The translations under genes were made by a program, and so were the position numbers. From positions 1 to 64,000 of the forward strand of contig NZ_LMDV01000015.1 of the NCBI RefSeq assembly GCF_001425175.1: DNA of 64,000 nt. Direction: 5' to 3'. Positions 1 to 8,875 of this stretch are shown one piece after another; positions within the stretch are counted from its first letter, which is position 1; every line of letters starts with the position of its first letter. The notes under the pieces are model-generated. The model saw only the letters and a list, made by a program, of their open reading frames with translations. It was not told the DNA's origin and ran no database searches. The DNA is from Nocardioides sp. Root1257. Lineage in GTDB: Bacteria > Actinomycetota > Actinomycetes > Propionibacteriales > Nocardioidaceae.

Positions 1-91
1 CCGCGGCCAACCGCTCAGCGAGATCAGCCTCGGTGGCACGCTCCAGCAGATCCCGCAGCCGCGGGTCCTGGGTGGGGGTGCGTCGAGCCAT
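1..91 (-). CDS. 5' end of an unidentified, probably SOS-controlled gene (truncated by window edge)
   Basis: Only the first 30 codons are present. The ATG is at 91-89 and the peptide begins MARRTPTQDPRLRDLLERA, a charged, helix-prone N-terminus that I cannot assign to a family. The start is supported by a -10-like TAGTAT ending 5 nt before the ATG, which would give a leaderless transcript, and by a LexA-type palindrome just upstream. Known SOS genes of actinobacteria include DNA repair genes and HNH/13E12-type nucleases, but nothing in these 30 residues decides between them. Confidence 0.55.
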   Translation of the reverse strand, partial: MARRTPTQDPRLRDLLERATEADLAERLAA

Positions 92-96
92 GCTCG

Positions 97-125
97 ATAC
101 TACCATGATTCGAACGTATGTTCTA
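97..125 (-). promoter_or_regulatory. Candidate promoter overlapped by a LexA/SOS box
   Basis: Positions 110-125 read TCGAAC-GTAT-GTTCTA. This differs by one base from the actinobacterial LexA consensus TCGAACnnnnGTTCGA. On the minus strand a -10-like TAGTAT lies at 102-97, and the box covers the -35 position about 17 nt upstream, so a bound repressor would block RNA polymerase. The start codon of the truncated gene is 5 nt past the -10, suggesting leaderless initiation. Confidence 0.6.
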
Positions 126-271
126 GCAATCAGTGGTTGGTTCGAACTATTTCGAGCAGACGCGGAGCCCGGGAAGCGGCCGCAACCACCCGCCCGCCGT
201 ACCCGGCGTAGTCAGCCTGTCGGCGGCCGACCCGAGTGGACCCGCGAGCCGGGCACATCGCCGTGGCTTTC

Positions 272-312
272 CGTGGTTTCGAGACAGGCGCTAGCGCGCC
301 TTGCTCAACCAC
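272..312. repeat. Imperfect palindrome, REP-like element or terminator
   Basis: A hairpin can be drawn as GGTT(275-278) GAG(281-283) AGGCGC(286-291), loop TAGC, GCGCCT(296-301) CTC(304-306) AACC(307-310). It lies 10 bp beyond the stop codon of the minus-strand operon that ends at 322, where a terminator is expected. The GGTTTCGAGAC...GCTCAACCACC style resembles palindromes that I associate with Nocardioides intergenic regions, but I cannot verify copy number here. The rest of 126-321 shows no gene. Confidence 0.5.
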
Positions 313-321
313 CGGAGGGGA

Positions 322-1365
322 TCAGGGGAGCGGGGTGGCCGCGATCTCGCAGGAGTCGAGGGCGGGGTTCTGGTCGTTGTTGACGACGTAGTACGACGAC
401 AGCACGTAGGCACGCTTCACGCCGTTGACCGAGACCCAGAGCCGCATCATCCCGTTGCGGGGGAGCTCGACCGGGCCGAGGAGGCCGGTGACGGGGTCGT
501 AGTCGAGGTCGTCGACGTGGTCGACGTGGAGGTCCACGTCGCCCTCGCCCTGGATGTACTCGTAGTCCAGGAACGACGTCCCCGGGTTGTTGCCCGTCGG
601 CCGGAAGGCGACGGTCTGGTCGTAGGTGTTGCTGCCCGGCTCGCAGGTCACGATCGCCTCGCCGACACCGGGGATCGTCGTGGTGCTGGTGGTGCGGGCG
701 GAGCCCTCGGTCGTGCCGTGCCAGTTCAGGCCGAACTGCCGGGTGGTGTCGGTGTGCAGGGTCAGCGACATGTTGCAGTACTGGTGGCCGGGGTAGTCGA
801 ACCGCTCCCACCACCAGGTCAGCTTGAACGACGTGATCGGGGTCGTCGGCGCGCCGAGCCCGTCCTGGGCGCGGCTCGGGCGCTGGCTGATCACGCCGTA
901 CGCGTTGCCCTTCTGGAAGTCCTCGATCGAGCCCTTCTGGTTGAGCCCCTCGCTTGCCTTCGGGCCGGTGCCGCCGCGGCCGTTGTCGGCGGCGGTCGCG
1001 TAGGTGTAGACGCGGACGTTCTTGACCGCGACGACGTCCTTGCCGCCCTTGGTCTCGAACTTGGCCATCCACATCTGGGTCTCGGGGGAGCGGCTGTTCG
1101 GCCGGATCCGGACCTGGGTGCTGTTGGGCCGGCAGACCAGGTCGACCGCTCCGATGCCCGGAACGCTCGCGCTCTTCTGGTAGACGCGGCGCTTCCGCTC
1201 GCCCTTCCAGCTGACGACGATGCGCTTGTCCTTCTGGACCGTGACCTTGCGGGCCGAGACCGCGCGCTCGCCGTACGACGGCGACGGGCCCAGCGCCGCC
1301 AGCAGGCTGGCGAGGAGCAGGAGGCCGGTGCCGATCGAGAGCAGGCGGGTGGTCGGGGCGGTCAT
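322..1365 (-). CDS. Exported protein of unknown function, last gene of the polysaccharide operon
   Basis: 347 aa. The start is the ATG at 1365, overlapping the stop of the upstream gene by 4 bp (ATGA), which indicates translational coupling. An N-terminal hydrophobic stretch at about residues 8-27 (LLSIGTGLLLLASLLAAL) looks like a signal peptide or anchor. The remainder is a beta-rich, Tyr/Trp-containing extracellular domain with no motif I recognise, ending in a C-terminal segment with one Cys. Position after two lipoproteins and two glycosyltransferase-like genes suggests a role in display or processing of the surface polymer. That role is inference only. Confidence 0.72.
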   Translation of the reverse strand: MTAPTTRLLSIGTGLLLLASLLAALGPSPSYGERAVSARKVTVQKDKRIVVSWKGERKRRVYQKSASVPGIGAVDLVCRPNSTQVRIRPNSRSPETQMWMAKFETKGGKDVVAVKNVRVYTYATAADNGRGGTGPKASEGLNQKGSIEDFQKGNAYGVISQRPSRAQDGLGAPTTPITSFKLTWWWERFDYPGHQYCNMSLTLHTDTTRQFGLNWHGTTEGSARTTSTTTIPGVGEAIVTCEPGSNTYDQTVAFRPTGNNPGTSFLDYEYIQGEGDVDLHVDHVDDLDYDPVTGLLGPVELPRNGMMRLWVSVNGVKRAYVLSSYYVVNNDQNPALDSCEIAATPLP

Positions 1366-2819
1366 CGGGCCGGCGTACCCACGTCGGTGGCGTCGGGGTC
1401 CTCGGACGGCTCGGCCGCGTCCTCCTCGGGGACGACCAGCACCGGCTGCTGCCGGCCGTCGAGCCAGGCGAGCTCGAGCCGCAGCGTCTCGTCGGGCAGC
1501 GCGATCATCGCTGCGGCGTTGGCGGCGTCCTGGGACTGGGTGAGGTAGTCCTTGAGGAAGTCCTTGACCTCGTCGCGCTCCAGCGACCGGGTGGTCGTGG
1601 TGAGCAGGACCTGGGTCGAGAGCGGGTAGATCCCGTTGGAGATCGTCGTCTGGCTCGGGAAGACGCAGTTGCGGTGCCCGTCGGGCGTGGTGATCTCGAA
1701 GGGCCGCAGCTCCTCCTCGAACAGCTCGTACGAGCTGAACCGCGCGTAGATGACGTGGCCGGTGCTGCGCTCCACGACCCGCTTCGCGTCGGCGGCACGG
1801 GTGGCGACCTTCTTGGCCTGCCGGTGCCGCTGCTGCGCGGCGCGGAAGTCGTTGAGGGCCTTGGTGCGTGCGGTCCGCGCGGTCGCGACGCGGGCGTCGT
1901 CCTTGGCCCGGTCGGCGGCGCTGCGGTTGTCGCGGACGCCCTTCGCCTGCTCGGCCAGGGCGGTCTCGACCTCGAGGCGGGCGTCGACCAGCACCTGGTC
2001 GGCCGTCACCATCTCGGACTTGCGCAGCCCCAGCTGACGAGCCTGCTCCGCGTAGCCCTGGGCGAGCTTGGCGCGCCGGGTGCCGCCGTTGAGGAACGTC
2101 CGGGCCTGGTCGAACCGGTCGTAGCTGAAGTAGTCGGAGCGCAGGTCGGTCTGGCTCGGCGCCGGCGAGCCCAGCACGGTCTTGCCGAACGTCTGGAACT
2201 CCACGGGGAACGAGTCCTGGGACGGACCGCCGACCTCGAGCGGCACGTCGTCGAGACCCAGCTGCTTCCAGTTGGTGATCGGGGAGCCGGCGCGCCAGGT
2301 CTCCTGGACCTGGTCGGTCGTCAGGCAGTCGCCGCCGACGTCGGACTCCGACTTGATCGCGACGACGATGCCGTCGGACGCGATCTGGAACTGCACGACG
2401 TCGAGACCGACCGACTGGCAGGCCTCCCACTCGGTGCGGGTGATCGGGCGCTCGGCGTTGACCAGGTCGATCTTGCCGGAGCACAGCTCCTGGAAGGCCT
2501 GGTCCTGGGTGTGCTGGCTGAGGTTGACCTGGGTGGCCGTGCCGGTCGTGTTGTAGTGGTCGACCTCGTCCTGGGTCAGCGAGAACGTCGTGGTGCCGTC
2601 GATGTCGAGCTGACCGGCCGGGCGCTCGGGCAGCGCGGCGTTCGCCTTGTTGATCTGCTGCTGGGCGGCCTGCTGGGCGCGGTAGTCCTGCGCCTGCGCG
2701 TCGGCGACCAGGTCGCTCGCATCCCGGTTCTCGTCCTGGGAGCACGCAGCCAGGACCAGGGTGCTGGACAGGGCGAGCACCAGGACCGCCGTGCGGCCGA
2801 ACCTGCGCTGGGTGGTCAT
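1362..2819 (-). CDS. PstS-like substrate-binding lipoprotein with coiled-coil insertion
   Basis: 485 aa lipoprotein: a signal peptide ends in the lipobox LVLAAC with the acylated Cys near residue 25. The middle and end resemble PstS/type 2 periplasmic binding proteins (segments such as LCSGKIDLVNAERPIT, FQIASDGIVVAIK, YARFSSYELFEEEL and NGIYPLSTQVLL). A charged Ala/Arg/Lys-rich helical insertion of about 100 residues (roughly 265-365) is unusual for PstS. No pstC, pstA or pstB genes are nearby, so a transport role is doubtful. A sensor or matrix-associated ligand-binding role in the polysaccharide operon is more likely. The ATG at 2819 overlaps the preceding stop by one base. Confidence 0.75.
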   Translation of the reverse strand: MTTQRRFGRTAVLVLALSSTLVLAACSQDENRDASDLVADAQAQDYRAQQAAQQQINKANAALPERPAGQLDIDGTTTFSLTQDEVDHYNTTGTATQVNLSQHTQDQAFQELCSGKIDLVNAERPITRTEWEACQSVGLDVVQFQIASDGIVVAIKSESDVGGDCLTTDQVQETWRAGSPITNWKQLGLDDVPLEVGGPSQDSFPVEFQTFGKTVLGSPAPSQTDLRSDYFSYDRFDQARTFLNGGTRRAKLAQGYAEQARQLGLRKSEMVTADQVLVDARLEVETALAEQAKGVRDNRSAADRAKDDARVATARTARTKALNDFRAAQQRHRQAKKVATRAADAKRVVERSTGHVIYARFSSYELFEEELRPFEITTPDGHRNCVFPSQTTISNGIYPLSTQVLLTTTTRSLERDEVKDFLKDYLTQSQDAANAAAMIALPDETLRLELAWLDGRQQPVLVVPEEDAAEPSEDPDATDVGTPAR

Positions 2820-3961
2820 CAGTTGCCTTCCGAGCTGGCCGAGGCCGACGGGGTGGCGGACTCGCCGGTCGTCGTCTGGGCGCCGGGGGTGAAGCGGTGA
2901 CGCGGCCCCATCGCGGCGACCTCGAAGTCCTCGAGGTGCAGGTTGATCAGCTCGTTGCCGGCGATCATGTCGGAGGTGACGTCACGCTGCGCGTACAGGG
3001 TGGGTACGGCGGCGCGGTCGACCACGATCGCTCCGTAGGTGCGCAGCGCGGCGACGATCGCATCGGCCATCCGCTGCTGCTGCGGCGTCATCTTGATCGG
3101 CTTGCCGGTGACGGGGTCGGTCGGGGTCGGCACCTCGACGTCGGCCTTGAGACGGATCCGCGCACCCTCGGGGAGCGAGCTGACCCGTCCGTTGCCGTCG
3201 GTCGCCGACGCGGGCTGGACGAACACGCTCGACGCGGGTCCGGGGACGCTGATCGCGAGTGCGTGGTTGATCAGGCCGGCCTGGAGCTCCTTGGGCCGGA
3301 TCAGGCCCGCGAAGAGCGGCAGCCCGGACCCGCGGGCGCTGACGGACTGCGGCTTCTGGAAGCCGGAGCCGTCGAGGTCCCACTTGCGCATGAACTGGTA
3401 GGAGATCGTGCCGTCGTCCTCGCGGCGCGCACGCCACAGGTCGTAGGCGATCGGCTTGCTGATGTCGAAGATGGTGAACCACCCGTCGTACCGGGGGTCC
3501 GGGTCGACGTCGGACGGGACGTTGAGGGTCGTCGTCTCGGCGCCGTCGCCGCACACCAGCTGGCGGCAGACCAGCTTGGTCGGCTGGCCACCGGCCGCGA
3601 GGGCGGTCGTCCAGCGCTCCGTGTTGATGTAGAGGCCCTCGTTGACGATCCGGCGCTGCGTGTGGATCGATCCGTCGGCGGACTGGGTCACGCCGACCCG
3701 CTCGCGGGCCAGGCTGATCATCTGCGACGACCGCTTGTCGGTCGGGGCGCCGTCGATGCGGGTGTTCCAGGGCGAGTCGGCGGCGAAGAACCGGCGCTCG
3801 GGCACGGCCACCGAGCCGGCGGCGTCGGTCGGGTTGACCAGGACCTCGAGGTCGGAGCGCGGGTCCGAGCCGTTGGCGTCCCCGGAGCAGCCGGCCAGGG
3901 CGAGCGCGCTGACGACGACGAGCGCCAGGGCGGCGGCCGCGCCGCGGTGCCGGGCGGTCAT
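2819..3961 (-). CDS. Lipoprotein of unknown function in the polysaccharide operon
   Basis: 380 aa. The signal peptide ends in ALALAGC, a clear lipobox with Cys near residue 25. After a short linker comes one extracellular domain containing FFAADSPWNTRID, two close Cys residues (CRQLVC) that may form a disulfide, and WFTIFDISKPIAYDLW. The last 25 residues are Thr/Ser/Ala-rich. I do not recognise a catalytic motif. It is coupled to its neighbours by a 4-bp overlap upstream and a 1-bp overlap downstream. The context suggests binding or trimming of the secreted glycan outside the membrane. Confidence 0.7.
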   Translation of the reverse strand: MTARHRGAAAALALVVVSALALAGCSGDANGSDPRSDLEVLVNPTDAAGSVAVPERRFFAADSPWNTRIDGAPTDKRSSQMISLARERVGVTQSADGSIHTQRRIVNEGLYINTERWTTALAAGGQPTKLVCRQLVCGDGAETTTLNVPSDVDPDPRYDGWFTIFDISKPIAYDLWRARREDDGTISYQFMRKWDLDGSGFQKPQSVSARGSGLPLFAGLIRPKELQAGLINHALAISVPGPASSVFVQPASATDGNGRVSSLPEGARIRLKADVEVPTPTDPVTGKPIKMTPQQQRMADAIVAALRTYGAIVVDRAAVPTLYAQRDVTSDMIAGNELINLHLEDFEVAAMGPRHRFTPGAQTTTGESATPSASASSEGN

Positions 3962-4974
3962 GCGTCGCCCCGGGTGCTGTGCATCGGAGTCAGCGTCGAC
4001 TCGATGGACTCGGCGAAGCGCGAGACGGCGTCGCTGATCTCCGCCAGCTGCCGGCTGTCCCGGCTGGACTGGGCGGACGGGGAGCCGAGACCTGCCTGGG
4101 TCCGGGCGGCGCTGATGATCGCGTGCGCCTCGCGGCGCGCGGTGATCCGGATGAGCTCGGCGTCGAGCTCGGCCTGCGCGGTCAGCAGCTCGGCGCGGCG
4201 GGCCGCCTCGGCCTCGAGCGCGGCGAGGTGGTGCAGGGTCGCGTTCTCCGCGTCGCGCAGCCGCTCGAGGGCCGCGTCCGCGACCGCCTGGACGGTCGCA
4301 CCCAGGTAGGCGGAGTCGTCGACGGCCGGCTCGGCCGGCGCCGGTCGGACCGGCTCAGCCGGCATCCGCCGGGTCGGCGTCCGGTCGGCGTGCTCGGGCT
4401 CGATCAGGGCAGCGTTGCTCATGGCGGTCTCTGTCGGTGAGGGAGCGGGCGTGGCGGCGACGGGGTCACCGGACAGGTTGGCGATCGGCATGATCGGCGG
4501 GGCGACGGGCGGCAGCGTCACCGTGGAAGCGGCGGTCGGCTCGAGCGCCGCCTTCGGCCGGGTCGGCTTGGTCATCGACGGGTGGTTGCGGGCCTGGGAT
4601 TTGGGGGCCGCGGGCTTGCGCGGCTTGGCGGTCTTGGCGGCGGGCTTGCGGACCCGGGTCGGCTTCTCCGGCGCAGCCTCGACGACGGGCTCCGGCTCCA
4701 CGACGGCCTCGACCTCGGCCTCGACCTCGGCCGCGACCTCGACGTCCGCCTCGGCCTCGACCTCGGGGTCCGGCACGGCCTCGACCACGCGGCGGCGCGG
4801 CAGCACCGTCGTGGTGGTCTCCGGCGCGGGCGCCTCGCCGCGAGGAGCTGGGTCGGGCACGGCGACCAGGCGGGTCGCGAAGTCGACCTGGCCGACCCGC
4901 GATTCGGTGCCGAGCGCCAGCAGGTCGTCGACGCTGGGCGCCGCCTGGATCGGGTTCATCTTCTGGTCCATCAC
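3958..4974 (-). CDS. Low-complexity, coiled-coil cytoplasmic protein
   Basis: 338 aa, without signal peptide or membrane segment. Residues about 40-215 are Pro/Ala/Glu/Val-rich and probably disordered, with an acidic run of EVEAE-type repeats followed by a Lys/Arg/Pro-rich basic stretch. Residues about 220-335 form a long helical coiled-coil (ALERLRDAENATLHHLAAL...). The architecture resembles scaffolding or DivIVA-like polar organisers, but there is no sequence match I can defend. The ATG at 4974 overlaps the membrane-protein gene by 4 bp. It may link the synthase complex to a cytoplasmic partner (inference). Confidence 0.7.
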   Translation of the reverse strand: MMDQKMNPIQAAPSVDDLLALGTESRVGQVDFATRLVAVPDPAPRGEAPAPETTTTVLPRRRVVEAVPDPEVEAEADVEVAAEVEAEVEAVVEPEPVVEAAPEKPTRVRKPAAKTAKPRKPAAPKSQARNHPSMTKPTRPKAALEPTAASTVTLPPVAPPIMPIANLSGDPVAATPAPSPTETAMSNAALIEPEHADRTPTRRMPAEPVRPAPAEPAVDDSAYLGATVQAVADAALERLRDAENATLHHLAALEAEAARRAELLTAQAELDAELIRITARREAHAIISAARTQAGLGSPSAQSSRDSRQLAEISDAVSRFAESIESTLTPMHSTRGDA

Positions 4975-6713
4975 TGGCCTGCCCCGTTCGTGCTGGTCTG
5001 GGTGGACAGGGTGGAGCCCCCGTCAGGGTCGAAGTTCGCCGGCACGCCGACCAGCACGTAGCGGTCGGTGCGGTAGATGACCGGGAGGCGCGGGTCCGAG
5101 CCGTCAGCGGCGTTCGGGTAGGCCTGCGCCAGCAGGTCGCCGCCGCCGCCGGTGCTCAGCAGCATGTAGTCGACGTACGGCGCCGGGTTGGCCGCGATCT
5201 CCTTCCACGGTCCGTCGCTCTTGTCGACGCGGTCGACGAACAGGTCGGGGCGGCCGGTCATCAGCATCACGCCGTAGGTCTGCGCGTTGTCGGTCAGGAT
5301 CGAGTTCGGGTTGGTGATGTTGGAGGTGATGTACTCCGCCGTCGCCTGCTCGTCCCGGACGCCGACCGTGGAGCCGCTGAGCGTCGTCGCGCCCTCCTGC
5401 GAGTCCCGCGTCGAGAGCGCCGCGGCGAAGTTCGACTCGAGGTTCTGGAACCGGTAGGTCTTCATCGCCTCGAAGGTCCACGGGATGCTCACCAGCAGGG
5501 CCGCGACCAGCGCGATGCTGACGATCAGGTTGTTGGACTCCGAGGAGCGGGCGATCCAGATCGCGCCGATCACGGAGAAGAGCAGGATCGGCAGCGCGTT
5601 GCGCAGCTGCATCGGCGAGTCGGTCAGGTGCAGCGCGACCGAGAGCGCCGGCGACACGATGGCCGCGGCGAGCAGCACCCCGAGCCAGAGGGACAGCGGG
5701 TTGTTGCGGGCGATGCCGACGAAGATCAGCGCCGGCAGCACCACGAACGCGATCGGCGCGCCGTAGAGCACCAGCGATGCGGTGTCCTGGAGCAGCTCCA
5801 CGCCGGTGAAGCTGGTGGGGTCGCCGCCGCCCGCGTCGCTGGCGCCGGTGATCCAGTAGAACGGCTTGGACAGCAGGATCAGGTTGAAGACGCACCACAG
5901 CGCGATGACGTACGCCGTCGGGACGGCGAAGCCGACCGTGGTGCCCTCGACCTCGCTGCCGTCGGCACCGAGCTTGGCGAGGATCGCGCCGATCATCAGC
6001 GCCGTGAGCACGAACCACAGCAGGCTGCCGTAGCCGGAGAGCGCGGCGATCGAGAAGGCCAGGCCGGAGAGCATCACGAAGCGGACGTCGGCGGTGATGT
6101 ACCAGGCCAGGACGCCGCCCATCGCGACCACCACGAAGGCGATCCAGATGAACTGGCGGGCACCGCCCGACGCGTAGAGCAGGAAGAGCGGGTTGGCGCC
6201 GAGCGCGAGCAGGGCGGCGTACCGCAGCGGGGCGAGCAGCTGGGCACGGCGCATCATCGTGTTCAGCGACAGCATGGTGAGGCCGGCGAACACGGCCGAC
6301 GCGATCGGGACCGCGATCAGCGAGGAGGTGACCGCCGGGAAGATCGCCAGCGGCGAGACCAGCAGCGTGGCCAGCGGCGGGTAGTCGAACCCGAGCGCCG
6401 ACAGCTTGGCCGGGTCGTTGTGCCAGATCATCAGCGCGCGGTTGAGGCGGTCCAGCGTCTCGAAGCCGACGACGTGCATCTTGACGACGAGCCAGTAGCC
6501 GAACCAGATGTAGAAGCCGGTGAAGCCGACGAAGATCGCCAGGCTCTCCCACGGGCGGCGGGTGATGTCGGGCGTACGCCGGTGGATGTTCTGCACCAGC
6601 GACGCCTTGCGCAGCTTCGACGCCTCGATGTGGGCGGCGGCCTTGTCGGCGTCCGGCGCGACGAGGGTGACCTCGGAGGCGTCGCCGGTCGTGGTCTCGG
6701 GAGTCGCGGTCAC
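4971..6713 (-). CDS. Polytopic membrane protein, probable GT-C type glycosyltransferase
   Basis: 580 aa, GTG start. About ten hydrophobic segments lie between residues 55 and 410, followed by a soluble extracellular domain of about 150 residues. A large first outer loop holds LDRLNRALMIWHNDPAKL and FDYPPLATLLVSPL, the pattern of GT-C enzymes (GT39/ArnT/PMT-like), where acidic residues in that loop are catalytic. The C-terminal tail (AEYITSNITNPNSILTDNAQTYGVMLM) resembles the soluble domain of such proteins. It is coupled by 4-bp overlaps on both sides. The lipid-linked sugar substrate cannot be predicted. Confidence 0.7.
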   Translation of the reverse strand: MTATPETTTGDASEVTLVAPDADKAAAHIEASKLRKASLVQNIHRRTPDITRRPWESLAIFVGFTGFYIWFGYWLVVKMHVVGFETLDRLNRALMIWHNDPAKLSALGFDYPPLATLLVSPLAIFPAVTSSLIAVPIASAVFAGLTMLSLNTMMRRAQLLAPLRYAALLALGANPLFLLYASGGARQFIWIAFVVVAMGGVLAWYITADVRFVMLSGLAFSIAALSGYGSLLWFVLTALMIGAILAKLGADGSEVEGTTVGFAVPTAYVIALWCVFNLILLSKPFYWITGASDAGGGDPTSFTGVELLQDTASLVLYGAPIAFVVLPALIFVGIARNNPLSLWLGVLLAAAIVSPALSVALHLTDSPMQLRNALPILLFSVIGAIWIARSSESNNLIVSIALVAALLVSIPWTFEAMKTYRFQNLESNFAAALSTRDSQEGATTLSGSTVGVRDEQATAEYITSNITNPNSILTDNAQTYGVMLMTGRPDLFVDRVDKSDGPWKEIAANPAPYVDYMLLSTGGGGDLLAQAYPNAADGSDPRLPVIYRTDRYVLVGVPANFDPDGGSTLSTQTSTNGAGQ

Positions 6714-8875
6714 AGCTCGTCACCCTCGCCGTCGTCGAGACCGTGCTCGGTCTTCTCCCAGTAGAAGGGGTTGGTGAAGAGCTGGATGGCGCCCTTCCAG
6801 GCGGCCCAGCTCATCAGGCCCCAGTAGAGCGGGGAGAGCAGCGCGGTCCGGGTGATGCCGAACTCACCGCGCTGCAGGCTGCCCGCGACGTTGAGGTAGA
6901 CGAAGACGAAGTTGCCGATGAAGAGCAGAGCGCTGGCCGCGTAGAAGACGAACCCGGGGAACATCTGCTGGATGAACCCGGCCTGCGTGAAGAGGTAGAG
7001 CGTCGACAGCGCCCAGAAAATGGGGTTCATCAGCAGCACGAAGGCGTTGCCCATCGTCAGGTTGAAGCTGAGGAACCCACGGACGCCGGTCTCCCGGGCC
7101 AGGGTGCCGGGGTTGCGCATGTGCACGAGCCAGGTCTGGAAGTAGCCCTTGATCCAGCGGCTGCGCTGGCGGATCCAGTTCGGGACGCTGGAGTTGGCCT
7201 CCTCGAGCGTCGTCGAGTCGATCATCGCCGTCCGGTAGCCCTGGCGGTGCAGGCGGATGCCGAGGTCGGCGTCCTCCGTCACGTTGAAGGGGTCCCAGGC
7301 GCCGAGCTCGCGCAGTACCGAGGTGATGAAGTGGTTCGAGGTGCCGCCCAGCGGGATCGGCGAGCCGGCCGCACCCATGGCCGGCAGAACCAGCTCGAAG
7401 TGCATCGAGTACTCGTTCGCGAACCACGCCGTCAGGAGGTTCTGGTCCTGGTTGAAGTGGTTGAGCTTGGCCTGGATGCAGGCGACGTTGGACGCGACCG
7501 TCTGGAAGGCGAGGTACGCCTTCTTCAGCTCGTCGGGGTCCGGGCGGTCCTCGGCGTCGAAGATCACGCAGAAGCTGCCGGTCGCGAGCTGGAGGCCGTA
7601 GTTGCAGGCCTTCGGCTTCGTCTTCGGCTGGCTGTCGGGGACCACGACGAGGTGGAAGTGCGGCGGGAGGTTCAGCGACCGGATCATCTCGACGGTCTCG
7701 GTGTCGTCCTCCTCGCAGAGGAGCTTCACGTCGAGGCGGGTGCGCGGCCAGTCCAGCTCGTTGATGCCGCGGACCAGGCGGCGGACGATGCCGGCCTCCT
7801 TGTAGAGCGGCACCAGGATCGTGTACATCGGCAGGTCGCGGTCGTCCAGGGCGGCGACCATCTCGTCGGTCACGTCGGTCTCGAGGTGGGTGCCGAGCGC
7901 CCGGAAGGTGAGCTGGAACTTGTAGCAGGAGACCAGGAGGTAGACGAGGGACAGCACGGCGACGACGCCGACGAGGGTGGGCATCGGCCAGAAGATGCCG
8001 CTGAGCACGACGACGATCCCGACGCAGACGGCGAGCGCCTTCTGGTTGCCCGTGAAGACCGTGTGGGCCGAGGCCTCCGGCTGCGACTCCATCAGCGAGA
8101 CGGTCGAGATCGACGCGTAGTGCTCGCTGTGCACCTTCTGGATCAGCTGGTCGAGCTCGGTGCGGTTGGCGAGGAGCTGACGGAACGGCGAGCCGAGGGC
8201 CTCCTCGACGTCGAGGGTCTGCTCCGGGTCCAGCGGGCGGGCGGTCGCGAGGAGCACCAGGTCGGAGGTGGCGGCGACCGGGATCGCCTGGAGGCGCTGC
8301 GCGAGGTGCTCAGGCAGCCGACGGGCGACCTCGAGGTCGGGCGCGAAGTCGGCGAGGCCGACCCGCTGCATCTGGTAGAGCTCGGAGAGCGCCGCGACCA
8401 GCACGTCCTCGGAGATCGACTCGTGGGCGACCAGGATGTCGCCCAGCGGGTCGCCGGTCCGGGAGTACTCGAGCATCGCGGACTGCAGCTGCTCGTTGGT
8501 GACGAGGCCGCTGCTCGTGAGCATCCGGGCCAGCTGCACCCGCGAGCGACGCTCGTCGGCGGTCTCGATCTGGCCCTCGAGGGGCGGGTAGACGGCGTCG
8601 ATCGCCTCGGTGACCTCGTTGGCGGTGTGGCGGACGAGCTGGACCTGGCGGTCGATGCGCTCGGCGACGACGCGCTGGGTGATGGCGTCCTCGACGTCGG
8701 CGGCGGCGACGAGCACGACGCCGTCGGTCACGGCGTACGGCAGCACCCGGAAGGTGCGGCAGATGCCCTCGGGCAGCAGGCGGCCGAGGTCGCCGGCGAC
8801 GCCGTCGCCGAGGCGGGCCCGGAGGGGCGCCGGCGACGTCGTCGTCGAGGTCGGGGGGTTGGCGGTGGTGGTCAT
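6710..8875 (-). CDS. Family-2 processive glycosyltransferase with N-terminal MshEN (GspE-N) domain
   Basis: 721 aa. Residues about 20-100 and 105-250 are MshEN/GspE N-terminal-like modules, including ARMLTSSGLVTNEQLQSAM and PLGDILVAHESISEDVL, a form of the repeated c-di-GMP-binding motif of MshE. Two membrane helices follow (about 272-315). The GT2 catalytic domain comes next (about 345-580) with VPLYKEAG, a DAED metal site, TEDADLG and QRSRW, the D, DxD, TED and Q(x)xRW signature of cellulose/beta-glycan synthases. Three or four C-terminal membrane helices follow. Similar fusions are often annotated as XagB-like. It is the central enzyme of the operon and likely polymerises and exports a beta-glycan. 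The first MshEN motif lacks the canonical RLG, so c-di-GMP binding needs testing. Confidence 0.88.
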   Translation of the reverse strand: MTTTANPPTSTTTSPAPLRARLGDGVAGDLGRLLPEGICRTFRVLPYAVTDGVVLVAAADVEDAITQRVVAERIDRQVQLVRHTANEVTEAIDAVYPPLEGQIETADERRSRVQLARMLTSSGLVTNEQLQSAMLEYSRTGDPLGDILVAHESISEDVLVAALSELYQMQRVGLADFAPDLEVARRLPEHLAQRLQAIPVAATSDLVLLATARPLDPEQTLDVEEALGSPFRQLLANRTELDQLIQKVHSEHYASISTVSLMESQPEASAHTVFTGNQKALAVCVGIVVVLSGIFWPMPTLVGVVAVLSLVYLLVSCYKFQLTFRALGTHLETDVTDEMVAALDDRDLPMYTILVPLYKEAGIVRRLVRGINELDWPRTRLDVKLLCEEDDTETVEMIRSLNLPPHFHLVVVPDSQPKTKPKACNYGLQLATGSFCVIFDAEDRPDPDELKKAYLAFQTVASNVACIQAKLNHFNQDQNLLTAWFANEYSMHFELVLPAMGAAGSPIPLGGTSNHFITSVLRELGAWDPFNVTEDADLGIRLHRQGYRTAMIDSTTLEEANSSVPNWIRQRSRWIKGYFQTWLVHMRNPGTLARETGVRGFLSFNLTMGNAFVLLMNPIFWALSTLYLFTQAGFIQQMFPGFVFYAASALLFIGNFVFVYLNVAGSLQRGEFGITRTALLSPLYWGLMSWAAWKGAIQLFTNPFYWEKTEHGLDDGEGDEL

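Noticed and set aside
1362..2819. Phosphate ABC transporter operon
   Set aside because: No permease or ATPase gene is adjacent, and all neighbours belong to the glycan operon.
6710..8875. Type II secretion/pilus ATPase suggested by the GspE-N domain
   Set aside because: No Walker motifs follow the N-terminal domain. The rest is a GT2 synthase with membrane helices.
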